The notes beneath the pieces are model-generated. The model was not told the DNA's origin. It saw only the letters and a list, made by a program, of their open reading frames with translations, and ran no database searches. A stretch of DNA of 64,000 bases from Babylonia areolata (Eukaryota; Mollusca; Gastropoda; Neogastropoda; Buccinidae), in assembly GCF_041734735.1 (NCBI RefSeq), contig NC_134905.1, positions 9,851,786 to 9,915,785 on the forward strand, given 5' to 3'. Shown here piece after piece: positions 40,301-55,400 of the stretch (position 1 is the stretch's first letter; the number at the start of each line of letters is the position of its first letter). The translations under genes and the position numbers were made by a program.

Positions 40301-43300
40301 CTGCAATCAAGACTGATGACAGAGAGATCAAGTCAGTCGACAAGTTTTGCTACCTGGGCAGCAACCTATGCAGCAACGGAGGTCTTGATGCAAAAATGAC
40401 GGTGCGCACTCGCCAAGGCCAGCTCCGCCTTTGGCAGACTCAACAACAGGCTGTGGAACAACAAAGGCATCAGGCTCAGCACCAAACTCAAAACCTACAG
40501 AGCTGTTGTGCTGACCACCTTGTTGTACAACTGTGAAACATGGACAACATATTGCCGTCACATTCAACAACTTGAGCAGTTTCACCAGAGATGCCTACGA
40601 AAGATCCTCGGCATAAAGTGGCAAGACAGGGTCTCCTACCTCCAGGTCCTAGAGAGAAGCGGCCTGCACAGCATCGAAAGCCTGCTGATCCAGTGCCAGC
40701 TACGCTGGACAGGGCATGCTGTCCGCGTGACAGACAGCAGGATCCCAAAGATGCTATTGCATGGCCAGCTGAAGAAAGGCCACCGCGAACTTGGAAGACA
40801 CTGCAAGTGCTTCAAGAACACCTTGAAGACAAACCTCAAAGCCTGTGACACAGACATAGCTTCCTGGGAAACTGATGCCCTTGACCGCTCTCGCTGGAGG
40901 ATGTTGTGCTCTAGTGGCATAAAGACGTTTGAAAACAAGAGAACGCTGGCCATTAACTTCTTGACTGCGCTGTTGACATATGGCGGACATCATGAAATGT
41001 CGCTCGCCAATGCTGTATCAACATGCGCCGTACGTCAAGTTACAACGTTCTATGTTTTGAGTCCCACATTGCAGAAAAAAGTCTGCTAACCATTAAATTA
41101 GCTCCTCTGAGAGCTCTTTGTCTCCTGAGTTTCATTAGCTAAAAATATTCACCTATTGTCATATTTATGGCGAAAGTTTTGCAAGTTTGTATGAAACTCA
41201 AGTTGTGTTTGCAAAGCCATGGCTGAACGCAGACAAACCCCAACACTTGCACAAATATTGGAAGAAATCCTTCATGATGCAAATAGTAGAGATGAAGTTT
41301 GTGGACCTCATCTCCCCCCTTGAAACATTTCCAGCCACCAGCCTTCCAACCCATCATGTGCCCATCCTCGCTGCCTTACTTGTCCCTTCACCCTCTCCCA
41401 CCTCACTCTGCCAACACCCCCATCCCTACCCCTACCTCTGAACTTCTGCACACCTACCAGCTCCATTCTAGAAATTCTGGGAGCATGTCTATGTTCCCAA
41501 TACCTATATTCTCCCCGGTCTATATTCCCCAATTTGTAAATTCCCCCAGGTCTATATTCCAAAAGGTCAAAGTTCCCCCACATCTATACTTGTTTCATCA
41601 TGCGCTTTTGGGTGGTGGTCAGCAATCAAAGCAGGTAAAAAAGTACAAATGTTGCATAAGAAAGAACGCATACAACCAAACAAACATTCACATAATGCAA
41701 GTTGGATACTTCTGTTCACCAGTCAGAACTGGGCAGTGAAACCAAGTCAAGAAGTCAAGTTACATAAACATGATAAAATGCCACATTCTGTAAACTTTTG
41801 GATGATGGTCAGTTGTGGTCAGTAATGGTCAGCAATGATCAGCAGTAGTCAGTGGTGGCCAGTTGGATCAAATTCTATCAAGAACCTGAACCACTATGTA
41901 GTGGTTAGCAGTGGTCAAGTAGCAGTCAAAAACCTGCCATGGCATGATAATAATGCACAAACATGACAAAACAACGAAATCTGACAACTTTTGTGAAGTG
42001 GTCAGCAGTGGTCGGTAATGGTCAGCAATGATCAGCAGAAGTCAGAAATGGTCAGCAAACTGTCAATTTTTACCAAGAAATCTGAATAACTGCATAACCA
42101 TCACAAAGTAGTGCAATTCAACACTCTTAGTAGTCAGCAATTGGCGATAATGATCAAGCAGCAGTCAAATTCCCGCAAAGACATGACAATGCAAAAACTT
42201 GGCAAAAATAACGCATTCTGAACACGTTGACTGAAGGAAGAGCTGGATAAGATGGAAACCAGTGGAGTTATTGACAAAGTGATCACCCTGACAGGCTGGG
42301 TGAATTCACTTGTCGTTGTTGAAAAAAAGAATAGGAAGCTGAGAATCTGCCCTAATCCAAGGGACTAAAATGCTGCCATCAAGAGACCTCACTACCCAAT
42401 GCCTACCCTTGAAGATGCATTTGCCAAGTAGACTGGTGCAAAGTACTTCTCCAAAATTGACGAAAGTTCAGGTTACTGGCACCTGAAGCTGAATGATGAA
42501 TCATTCTATCAGTATTACACCACATTTAACACTCATTTTGGAGGGTACCACTTCAGATCACCATTTGGTCTCATCAGTACCCAAGATGAATTTCAGCACA
42601 AGATGGATGAAATATCTGAAGATCTTTCAGGCGTTACACCCCTAGTTGATGACATACTCATCTCAGGAAGAACAGGGCAAGAGCATGACAGAAACTTGCT
42701 AGCTACACTTGAGCATGCCAGCACCAAAAACTTGAAACTGAACTCAGACAAACTGGTTGCGGGAGCAAATGAAGTCCATTATTTTGGACACATCATTTCA
42801 TCTGAAGGCTTGAAACCAGATCCAGCTGAGGTTTAAGTGGTGCAAGATATGTCAGCACCAAACATTAAAAAGGAACTCCAGAACATGCTTGGTATGCTAA
42901 ATTACTGAGCAGAATTTGCTCCACAGAGATAACCAAACCCATGCAAAATCTACTCCAGGACAAAATAGAGTTCATCTGGGACCACAAACAAGACAAAGTC
43001 CTGAAGAAAGCCAAAGACGTAATCCTGAGTCAACTATACTCGCTTACTTTGACCCTAGCAAACCCATCTCATTCCAGGTCGATGCTAGTAAGCATGGAGT
43101 TCATCATGTACCAGGCAAGAACATCCCTGTCAAAGACACACTGTCACGGAAGTTCTTGCCAGCTGAAGCAGATGATCAGTCTTCTGAAGATCTTGACGTC
43201 CAGGTGCATACCATCATCTCTAGTATGTATGCCTCAGACAGTAAGGTGGAACAGATACTCTTGCCATCTCAGAGGACTCTTAGATGCAAAACAAGATTCC

Positions 43301-45631
43301 AGTGAAATCTATTTGCTAGGGTTTTTTCACAAAAAACGGGTATAAATTTTCAAAAAATTCTGTGCTCTTTGTTATTGGAGAAAGACCATAAAAGTATATA
43401 TTTTCTGAAAGGAAAATGAATAAAGAATACAAAACATATGATGTTTTCCCATTTTATATATTTTTAGTGATATGCTGTTGTGTTGAAATCAGTATTTTGT
43501 TTTTTGTCACATTTTCAACTTGTTCATTACAAACATTAGTCAGGTAATTTGCACTAAAATATCACATTTTCTGGACAAATGGATATCTGCACACACAAAA
43601 TCATACTAGAACAACCACAATAAAAACTTTTTTTTAAAGAGATAGATACACAATGCATTGTGACTTCTCCAAGTGATAATATGGATGTGAGGCCACGCCC
43701 CCTCAGACTCCACCCCGCTCCTCTTCACCCCTCTCACAGAGTCACAGACCGCACTGGCTGAGTGCCAAGAATATCGGTCACGCTGTGTCCTGCTAATAAT
43801 TTAGTCACTTTCTGTCTTTGCTACAGCTGTACAGCCGGCATCACTCACTGATAGTCGTATCTTGGCCACTCTCTTGATTGCTCCCTTTATTTTATATCAA
43901 ATCTTCCTATAAATGTCCATCACTGTCTTCTCCTTCAAATTTACGCTTCAATTCTTTCTGAGCATCAGCTAAAGAAAGCAATCTTGGTTGATTTAGTTCA
44001 CCATGATCGCATGTCTTGAGCACGGCATCAGTCCGACATTTTGTTGAACAAGCAAGGGAAGGAGCCAGGAACACTGCAGCAGTAACCCGACCAAAACGTT
44101 CAAATAAAGGACTGCCTCATGACGTAGATGGTGTTTCTAGCTATGAATAGAATCTAGAAAGATTCCCCAAGCTAAAGCGACCAGTATTTTTGTCAACGAA
44201 CTGAATACAAACCAGGGAAAAGTCAGAATATTTCGATGACAAGTTATTTGTGCTCACAGATCTGCCCCTTCCTATCTTTGTGGCTGCCTTCACCTCTACA
44301 CTCCATCTCGCTCTCTACGATCAGCTTCGGATCGCCTCTGTTTACGCATACCCAGATTCAAACACTCCACTGTTGGACGCCGTTCTTTCGGTCTCTGGAC
44401 CTTCCATGTGGAACGAACTTCCTCTTTCGCTTTGTCAGGTCTCTGCACTCAGCTCTTTCAAGTCTGGCCTTAAAACCCACCTCTTCACAAGATAGCCTCC
44501 CTCCCTGCCTCTTCCATGTCTTCAGTTTCTTCAGTTTTAGAGTTATACATGCGTGTAAATGACTGGTGTGAAAGCACTTAGATTTGTCTCTGCACAAGTT
44601 TCAGCGCTATATAAATACTATCATTATTATTATTATTATTATTATCTCATCATTGTGGCAGTGAAGCATACATGCTTGCGATGACGAGTTATCTCGTCAT
44701 ATAGGCAGCCTAGGGGTTAAAGCAGCTGTGCAGGAAGGTTGGCCTTGACATCAACAAGACTGCAAGAAATCAATTCTGGATTGCTGGAACTTCTATGATA
44801 AAATATCCGTAATCAACAGCATTATTTTCAAAGGCCAGAACATCTTTGTTCCTACATCACTCACACCAGAGATGTTGGATAAGATCCACACAGTACATCT
44901 TGGGATTGAAAAAAGAGAAATCTCCTTTTGGCCACAGATGGCATCTGATATTCAGAACAAAGTTATCTCCAGTCCAATCTGTACCACCACCAGAACATCA
45001 CATCCTTTTGTTTTGTTTTTCATCATAACTACTCAGATTCACATTGTATCCATTTATGTGATATGAGCAAATGCGTCTGCCGGTAAACAATTGAGTATTT
45101 AAATGTAGGACAGGTTCTCTTTTTCATCCCTCTGAAACATAACGTTACGCATGCATGTGAAGGACGGTTTCAAAGTGCTTTGCACAAGATTCAGCAATAT
45201 ATAAATACTGTGTGTGTGTGTGTGTGTGTTTGTGTGTGTGTGTCTGTGTGCTTGTGTTGTCAATTATAGACATAAAAAAACAAGGGAGGGGATGCCCACT
45301 GACCCCTGAAGACATCACGTGGATGGTAAGCCTCTGTCAGACTCTGGTGGGGAAACATGCGGGGCAGTTCCTTGGCTGGACAGAAAGCCTGCACATACAC
45401 ACATGCATGTAGCCGTAAACACACACACACATATATACATATATACATACACACACATGTAAGTGCACACCCCCAACAGAGAAGCAACTATACACATACA
45501 CATATACACACAGACAAACTAATTTACACATACATTTACAAACATGTACACAGACACAGACACATGCATACTGAAAAACAAGCACACAAGTGAACATACA
45601 AGCACATTGCACACACTTACATGAAAGAATG

Positions 45632-45680
<49 letters not shown>

Positions 45681-48600
45681 CAGAGAGAGCCTTTAATAGT
45701 ATCACTTGAACATTCAAGAAACGTATGAATTTCAATTTATTCTAATCTCTTCAATTCACAGACAGAAAACTGATTCAGTTTGTAAAAGTTTTGTTATTCA
45801 ACAACTATTAAAACTAAGGAATTCTGAACTTTTGTTGTTGTTTTTTCCCTGTCTACTGTAGAGTTTACAATGGAGATTCCCTTCAAAATAGGCAGACAAT
45901 TCACCTGAACTGTGCGCACATAACAATGAAAGGAAATTTTCTTCTTAAAATTACGTTTAAGTAACATACTTACTGTGACCCACTAGTGCAGACTCCGGCA
46001 GGGGTCTGACATTCCTGTCCTGTGCAAACTACTATCAGCCTATGAGGAGAAAACGAAAGTTGCTACGGCCGATAACCTCCCGGAAGTAGGTAACCTCCCC
46101 TTTGCCCCCCCCTGATAGTGACCTCTTTTTACGGCAAATTGCCGCAACCAGCACAGTGTGCAGGAAGAACAGAAAGCGGGGAGGAATGGGAGGGTCTTAA
46201 ATGTGGGTTACGGTAAGTATGTTACTTAAACATAATTTTAAGAAGAAAATTTCCTTTACATTACACATTCTTAACCGTGACCCAGTTTCCTTCAAACACA
46301 TATATCACTTCCACTATCAGCCCACAACCGATGTGGAATCATTAGATCAAACCACATGTGCACATCCTTGCATTTTTTTTTTTTTTTTTAGTCAGTTATT
46401 TAGTAGGTGGCGGCAGTGAAAATTTAAATATTCATTACAATGACTGAAATGTGATTTTTGGCAAACAACATGACAATATAAGAAAAACAAACAAAAAAAG
46501 TAAGTGAATATCTTGATTGGTTCTGAAGATATTCCATTTTAAAGATGTGACGATGCGTACATGCTGTTAGTGCTTAATATTTTCACATTTTCACAGTTAT
46601 ACTGTACTGTCCATGAGGGTACTGTAATGAAAACTCATAAAGTCATATACTTTTAAAAGCCATATGATAATGGCATATTGCACAAGAAAACACTAACACT
46701 TCAGCAGCAAAGAAACTGGAAAATATGTCTGTCAAAGAAGGAGGAAATAGAAAATCAAGACGTGTCAATCTGCACAGAATAGCAACTTTGAAGGTCTACA
46801 GCACTGAAACGAATATACAGTTGCATTTCATAATAAAATATCTTGCAGAATACATCACAGAAAGTGCACTGAATTTTTTTCAGGCAGGACAGTTGACTGA
46901 ATTTTAAGTATCAGAGTCTCAAACTTTGAAAAATCTTCAACCTGACCAGCGGAAAAAAGACTGTTTATTGGAGTAGCATGCTGCAAAGATGAATATTTCA
47001 GTAACTGTCACAAGCAGGACCATGAAATTTTGTGTGTGTATTAAGTTAAATGTCAGCTTTCAAAATAAATTAAAAGCAACCTTAAAACTTCCCTCTAAAG
47101 TTGGCAGAAAAGGAATGATACCTGATTTTCTCATTAAAAAAGGGTGCATGCTGCGGATGAGACTTCTTCACAATTTTTGTTTTTGAAAAAAATATTGAAG
47201 TTGCAGCCACAATAACTTACCAGTGGTCTAGGCTGATCATCTTCTGCAAAATTACTACAAATTTTTAAACGAATGCAACTTGAGAGCATTATACAGAATG
47301 GGTAGGTTGATGGGGCATTCCACGACAAAGGTTCCCAGGAGGGAGCAAATATTACTTAAGTTGCTAGCAAAAATGACAGATATATGAATCTATTTTCTTT
47401 CAGCTCTCTAGCTTTTTTCTTCCATCCATGAACCCAGTCATGCATTTCATTATAGAAGAACCACAATAAATAAGAAATAAAAGGTGGATGATGCATCTTT
47501 ATTTCTTCACAAAATGGCATTCACAAGAGAAAATGCACACCAAAAAATCTCTTTTTTGGCACTCACAGGTTTCCTGGCATCAGCAATAACATGCTGCTCG
47601 CTACCTGAGATGTTCACACTGGCCTTTTTGGATCACTGAATAGGTCTTGCATGCCCTGACATGAGCAGCTGTTTCTGCAACATGTTAGATACACAGATCA
47701 GCTCATAAGAAAGAACAAATGTTATGTTCAATTTAAAACTTAAAACCAGAGCTCTCATTTTAATATATGTTTAGGCTTTTGTCAATTTCTGAGTGTTTTG
47801 AGTGGGAGGAAAACACTATGATAACAGAATTATAAAATGGCATACCAACAGGTAAGTATTCATTCAACAGCAACACAAAATTCACTGCACTGAACTATAT
47901 GGCCGCATTTACCTTTCACACAATAACTCAGATTGCAGCAACAACTTATGCTTTGACAACTGAGGCTGAATTTTTGGGGGTCTGTCCTTTCCAGTTGCTG
48001 ACAAGAACTTTGCCATCTACATGTACTGTTCATCTTATGGATGTCTTTGTTGCATGCGATTATTTAGTCAGATATTCCACTTCAGGGTGCTACATTTCAT
48101 GACTGAGATGAAAGTATTACTTAATGTCTTATGTATATATATGATTACTTAATATTGAATATTTTATTGTTATTATGCACATCATACTTAGTATCTTATT
48201 CTTTGATATATATTTTGTGTACTCACCTTTATTTGTGTGTGTATGTGAGAATGCATGTCTTAGATATATATCAAACTGAATATTTCATTCACAATATGTG
48301 CATGGTATTTTGCATTTTATCATTTCATGAAATATGTTTACTTCCCTTTGTTTTCTGTTTCATGCAGTCTAGATGCACAGCATATCATGGGTTACATGAA
48401 CACCTCCCCCCACCCCACCCCCACCCCCACACACACACAATTATACTCTCTTAACCTCTTGACTGCGCTGTTGACGTACGACGTACATCATGAAATGTCG
48501 CTCAGCAATGCTGTATTGACGTGCGCCGTACGTCATGTTACAACGTTCTATGTTTCGAGTCCCGCATTACAGAAAATACAGTCTGCTAACCATTAAATTA

Positions 48601-49370
48601 GCTCCCCTGAGAGCTCTTTATCTCCTGAGTTCCATAAGCTAAAATTATTCATTGGATTGTCATATTTATGGCGAAAGTTTTGCAAGTTTGTACGAAGCTC
48701 AAGTTGTGTTTGCGAAACCATGGCTGAACGCAGACGAACCCAAACACTTGCACTTGTATTGAAAGAATTCTTTCGCGATGCAAACAGTAGAGATGAAGAT
48801 TGTGGACTGAATGAGACAGAACTGCGTGAAGTTGATGCCGAAGACGCTGATTTTGACAGTGGAGGGGGGTGGGAGGTGGCGTTGTTTGACAAACTGAAGA
48901 CAAACAAGCTCAGCTGATTCAAGATGCAGGTGGGTGTTTTCGAGGTTTGTCAGTTTATTATTTGCTCTCCGTTTGTTGTAACAATGAATATGACTGCATT
49001 GTGTGTGTTTTGAATGTGTTAGCTGTGGTAAGTGGCTTCATCAGTCACTGATCAGTGTGTGTGAGTGAGAGTCAGTCACGTGGGTACTGTGTCTGACCAT
49101 CACAGCCCAGGGGGGCGTGGCTTGCTGGCTGGCTAATTGTTGATGACAGCGTGTGTCGCTCGCCTGCAGCTTTCTGTGTGTTCGTTCCTGAGTGTGTATT
49201 GGTTTGTTGTTGTTATTGTTGTTGTTGTGTGTGTGTGTGAGAGACAGAGAGGGAGGTGGGGGGGGGGGGGTGCGGGGGGAAGAGATGATGTTTATAAAAC
49301 TGAAATCAGAGAATGATATACAGAACTGTATGCCTAAATTACTTTGTAAATGCAACACTTGTAGAAGTGT

Positions 49371-49416
<46 letters not shown>

Positions 49417-52400
49417 TGTGTAGTCATTTTGTTTTGTATGAGAAAGAGAGAATGAAGGGGGTGTGGCATACCATGAACCAGTTTCAGTGTGTGTGTGTTT
49501 TGGGGGTTTGGGGTGGGGGTGGGGTAGGTATGTGTGTGTTTGTATTTCAGCTTCTGAAAACAATCAGAAATAAAATGGTACCATTTCATGATCTTTTTAT
49601 ATGTAAAAAAAAAAAAAAAAAAAAAAAAACCCCAAACCCAACAGACTTAGTCTTTTATGCAATGTGTTTCAGGTATGCAGCATGCTGATGATCATGATGT
49701 TCATCCTGGACTATCTGGAGTTGACAACTTGCCACAGACCTACAACTGAAGACCAGCAGCAGCAAGACCGAAAGGCAGTAAACAAGCCTCCAGCAATTCT
49801 GGATTACAACAAAAACATGGGTGCCATGGACCATCATGACCAACAGCTGCAGCCCTACGATGTCACAAGGAAAACCTTGAAGTAGTACAAATAGCTGTGT
49901 GTGCATTTTCTACAAATTGCCATGCTGAATGCACACATCCTCTACAAAAAAGCAGGCAACAGCAGTACACTCCTGGACTTCAGAAGGATGTAATTAGTGC
50001 CATGATTTTTGGTGACCAAGACACTGCTAAAGATGACCACGCTGTTTGTCTTGTGTGGACGACACTTCATCCCACCTACCCCACAGAAGGCCTGGCCACA
50101 AAGGAGGTGCAGAGTCTGCTGGAAGAAAGGACAAAGAAAGGGTGTGGGGTTCTACTGCCCAGACTGCCCCAGCAAACCAGCACTGTGTCTTGAAGACTGT
50201 TTCTGCAAGTACACAGCGTTTTTACTGGCGATAGATCCTGGGTGAGTACACCCTTTTCATTCTTTGTGTGGACTGTGTTGGAGTCTTATGCACCTGGACA
50301 CTGTTGCTCAGCCTTGACAGTGTGTGTGGTTGATCACAACAGTCACAAGAAAGACAGGTTGATAACCTGGTTGATATTGTAGCACCTACATGATGGAATG
50401 ACAATCCCAATTTTTTTTATTAATGCATTTGATGGAATTTTTCTGTCAAATTGACTCATTATTTGAACATGTGAGTATCAAAAACAAAATCTTGGTTCAT
50501 TTTCCTTTCATTTGATATATACTTTTATGCATTTATCTTCAGTACTTTTTGAAATATAAGCAAATTAATATCATTGGCGTGTTTTTCTTGTTTTTCTGAA
50601 AATTTTCTCAGCATAGGCCATAGCAAAACGTACTAGCAGTGAAGGGGTTAATGGCTGGATTCCTGTGTTATATAGTTTGACTTGACTGAACCTGATGTAC
50701 AACTTAGGCTATGGGTGTTATTGTACTGATTTTCTTTTTACTAATTTTAGTTTGTTAAAAATTGGTGTTAAATTTTTGAAGAAACAGGATGTTGACTGCA
50801 CTGTTCAAATTAATCATGTATCTCTTCACATTACACTTTTTTCATACTCAGCCATACACATACTCACAAGCATACATGTGCAAATGCAAACTTGCTCTGG
50901 CTCTCTCTCTCTCTCTCTCACACACCTACTCCACTGACAGGAAAGAAATGGGGAAGGGGGATGACTAGAGGGAGGAGGTAGTGGGTTATATCACTGTCAG
51001 CAGTCAGGGATTCTCAGCTGGAGCAAGTCATCAGTGATTTGGCTCAGTGCCAAGTTTGCCACAACCATTGACAACCCCCTCCCCTCTCCTTACCATTGGT
51101 GGGAGATACTCAGAGACAAGGGAGGGGAATGACTATACAACTCTCAGATAATTATGAAAGTGAAGTTTGCAAAGGAGAGAGGGGGAGGAGGGGCGTGGGG
51201 GAGGGGGGGAGGGGTTAGTATGAATTGGTGTTCTTGTTCTTTCTGGAATGTGAGAGCATAGTATCTATCTGTATATATTAATATAAAGTTTCACAGCTAT
51301 AGAAGCAAAATGCAACTAGAATATCAGACTTTTGTGTGATTTTGAATGAAAAAGAAACCACATTACAATTTTTTACTCACTTATTTAACACTCACCGAAT
51401 TTGTAGCAGACGACGCTAATGCTGTCCAGAGCACTTCCGGTTTTAGACCCGGGTAATATTTTGCTTACTAAAGCAAAAATCAATCAAATATTAGTAATGG
51501 GAATTCATGGTCTCCGTTTTAAGGCCAGACACAGTAGTGAAATTTTGACCAAAATCATGATTTTTTGTGATTTTCGTTTTTTTCGCATAATTTGCTTCTT
51601 CAACATCTAATCTTTATAGTCCGTTTCACCTGGGTACTATATTCACTTAAATAAAGCTTCAAACAGCATCAACATGTGTGATTTCTTGTAAGTACCAAGC
51701 ATATCTCATTCTTTTCCTGTTTTCTCAGTTTTGTGTTTTGTCCTCGTAATACAATTTTTCAAAATGCTAATGCTCAAAAACTTTAAAAGATAACATGTTC
51801 AAACTTGGTACTTTCTTTCTTTGTGTATTCATCTTTATTATAGTGCAGTGGGTTGTATAGTACTAGTAAAAGAATGAATATACAGTCATTTGAAAAAAAT
51901 TATGTCAAGGAATTTATACACATTTCAACAACAAAAATAATAATAAATGTATTTATTCAAATTCCAAAATACCACTGCACTATAATAAAGAACAAATACA
52001 AATAAATCAAATAAAACAAACAGAAATAACATATCTATAAAGGTATCGAAGTTATAAGATTTTAATTTTTTTGTTTGTCGGCCATTTTGGATTCGTTTCC
52101 ATGGAAACTGTCATGACAAATTGCACAAAATGACCTTTTTAGACATGTTTAGTCCAATATCTTTGCATACCATGTCACAGAAAGCCATAAACTTCAAGTT
52201 TATTTCATATGTTTTTGTACTACCGTGTCTGGCCTTAACATGTCCACTTTTCATTCTGTATCAACAGTTTTTGTGTGTTTTACTCAGAAAAAAATAAATC
52301 GTATTCCGATGGAAACACAGTGTCACGCTATGAAAACACTGATGAAATAGATCCAAGCTGCTCAGTTACTGACATCGATAAAAATCCTGATTCAAAGAAT

Positions 52401-55400
52401 TTCAGATCAATTGTACATGAAAGTGCTAAAGACATTCGTTTTCAAAAATAATATAAAACTTACCGATGAAACTTAAGATTTTCTGGAGAAACAATGCCAT
52501 TTTTGTGGTTGATGAAGTGCCGCTCTCCTGTGGCGAATGTTGATTGGGCCAACGCAACTGACGAAGTGGGGTACCTGCTTTTGAATCGCTTGAGCAAATT
52601 GCTCATGGATCAAAAATCTGAGTTTCGGATACCATTGAAATCAGCAGAAAATGCTCTTTATCGCTCATACAGTATCACGTAGGGTCAGATTTCATTTTCG
52701 AACTGCGCAAGGCATTGAAAGATAGCCGAAAATTTCCCCTGACTTTGCGCTCAGATCTAACTACCCTACTTCGCCCAAGGCTTGGAAAAAAACACACGAA
52801 AGTTCTCCTTGAACTTTCACCTTTCACGCCTCCCAGTTTTTCAAACAGTAACCAGTGAATGGAAAGCAACGGATGCGATTTTTTCCACTGTGTGGTTGAA
52901 ACTACATTGTCGCGCTCAGAAAGACGCCGGCCGCCATTGAACAAGGATCGCTGTTTTGCGTTACAGTACACTTCTTTTTCTTCTATCCGCGAACTCATTC
53001 ACGCATTGCATAAAGCAAACACAGTAAAAATTTAAAATATAGACGATAAATAATTATTTCAGTCGGATAGTTTTTCACAAAATGAAATCAAATTTGATAA
53101 AATGCACTTAAAATTAGTCAGTTTTTTAGGCGTTCATAGGTTTCCCGGCATCGGCCATGGGGGCTGCCGCTACCTATATTTAGTTTGGTTTTTTTGTTGT
53201 TTTTTTGTACGCCTATAGTTGACTTCATCAAGTTTTTGTGCCTTACACATATTATTAGTAGTAGTAGTTGGTTTTTTTTGTTGTTTTTTTGTGTTTTTTT
53301 TCTCAAGGCCTGACTAAGTGCGTTGGGTTACGCTGCTGGTCAGGCATCTGTTTGGCAGATGTGGTGTAGCATATATGGATTTGTCTGAACGCAATGACGT
53401 CTCCTTGAGCTACTGAAACTGAAACTGAAACCACAAGTGCAGAATGGCACGACAAGGTGGAGGGCTCATCTGTTCTATTGCCAGTGCGCTGCGATGGCCT
53501 GTTGTGTGACCACCGCAGAGGTAACGCCTCTTGAGCCATCATCCCTAAAGCGATAGATGTCCCTCAAGTAGAATTCGATGAAGGTAGAGTGTACTGTGTC
53601 ACCTAAGGATATTGGTGCAGGCAAAGAAGACTGAGGTCCACAGCTGTATTGTGGGAGAGGTCTGTGGACCACAGCTGTGCTGATAAATGTAGCGCAAGAA
53701 AATCGGGTCAGTGTGTTGAATCCACACTTTACTGAGAGCCCTTCAAATCAAAGGAAGGGAAGGAAACACGTACCCTATAGGGTTGTCTCACTTGAGCGCA
53801 GTTGAGCGTCAATGCAAGGAGGTGCACATGCGGTTTGATCTGATGATTCCACATCAGTTGTGGGCTGATAATGGAAGTGATATATGTGTTTGAAGGAAAC
53901 TGTGGCACGAGACAGAGGTAGCCCACCATGTTGGGCTTGCCTTTGGCGTGACAGCCAGATGTGTAGAGCTCCTCCATGCGAGCTGACAGGCGATGGGCGC
54001 TCCCCCGCCACTTTTTTGTCGCTGCCAAAATACAGCACTGGCATGTTGCCTATGCATAGAATGGCACACATTTGGCAACAAGAGAATTGAGGTCCCTGGT
54101 GTCTCTGGGACAGGGCTGTGTAATGGCCCAGGTAGGTACCATCACGAAGGGGTATACAGAAGTCTTGGTGGCTTCTCTACCTGAGTGTGGCGTGTTGGAG
54201 CAACCTGCAAAAAGTTGTCGGCAGTCAATGGCTGAGTTGGATCAGGCTGTGGGAGTGCACTTCATGTGCCCGCAGGTCACTGAGTCTCATTCTGTGGTGG
54301 AATTCCTAATGGAAGAGGGTTTCCATGGGGAACATTTTTGCTGAAGGTTCTTTAGCGAGAAAGGGGACCAGATCCATGACAGGCCTCTAGCTGTGTGTGG
54401 TGCGCACTAAGTCTGGGATGGAGCCGGGCGGGGGCAGGGAGAAAAGTGGCTGTAGATGTGTTGTACTGGCCATTTACATCAAATCAATGATCTGACATAC
54501 GTTTACAGTATGGCCAACAGCAAAGTGAGAGCTGTATTACCAGTGGTTTCTTAATTGCAAAGGGAAATCGTTTGCAGCTTAGTCTTTCATGGAGGACTAT
54601 GTCTCTCACACTAGAAGTCAAATTGCACTGTGACTTAGTGCTGAAGCCTTGGAGGCTAACTAGCCTTTGGCATCCATCCCAATGGTGAGTCCTAAGGCCC
54701 TCTTGATCGAGGGAGTGGGGATGCAACTTGGGCAAAACACTCTCTACTATAAATTGTATGATCAAATTCCAGCCCGAATAGTTGGGCCAGCAGTTGCCTC
54801 CTCTGCTGTTCTGATGGTCATTGTCGTACACGACTTATTATCATATAATGGTCCTAGGAGGACACCAATCAGCATGGGTAAATCAGGAAACAGCTGCTGT
54901 GCGCTTGAGGGATAAGGTGTCCACCATGCAGGTTCTGCCGAAATGTAAGGAAGCCGGATGGAGTTGACGGGGTCTTGTGGTGCAACCATGTGTCTGACAG
55001 ACATGGTGCTTGCTTCCAAAGTGACAACAAAGTCATCCTCTGACAGGCCCTTGACTGAAGGCTGGGGCTCCATGATGGGATAGCCTGTCTAGGCTAGAAA
55101 CCCCTGGAAGTGTCTCATTGGAAAGACAGTGCTTGAGAAGGAATGCCCATCTGTAACCACAGCAGTGGTTGTGTGTTGAGGATGAAAGGATCAGGCAGGG
55201 AAGACCAAGTGCAGAAAGTGCTTTCAAACGCCAATTGTTTGAGACGTCATTGCTGGATCTCTGTTCAAGCAAGGTGACAGGGCGAATTAATGGGCTTGAA
55301 TGCAGCATCTGCCATGCTGGTATGAGTGGGCAGAAAGGTACGCCCCTGTGGCTAATGAACGGTTCATTGTGCTTTGTGAGACGCACCCATCCTCGTCAAT

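Larger units (their letters stand above)
42235..44995 (+). mobile_element. Ty3/gypsy-type LTR retroelement fossil, split
   Basis: Plus-strand relic in two parts, 42235-43280 (reverse transcriptase region) and 44722-44995 (integrase zinc-binding region). A piggyBac-type element lies between them. It is broken, with several breaks; no LTRs were recognised. It is older than the piggyBac-type element that interrupts it. Confidence 0.75.

Noticed and set aside
45963-46010. Candidate 46-nt exon ending at GTAAGT with the right phase
   Set aside because: It lies wholly within the foldback MITE and its peptide has no similarity to TTC14.
51375-51440. Candidate for the missing TTC14 exon, with a strong GTGAGT donor on the minus strand and an open upstream frame
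   Set aside because: The peptide (ending [12 protein letters not shown]) does not resemble the S1 middle, and no convincing acceptor gives the required phase.
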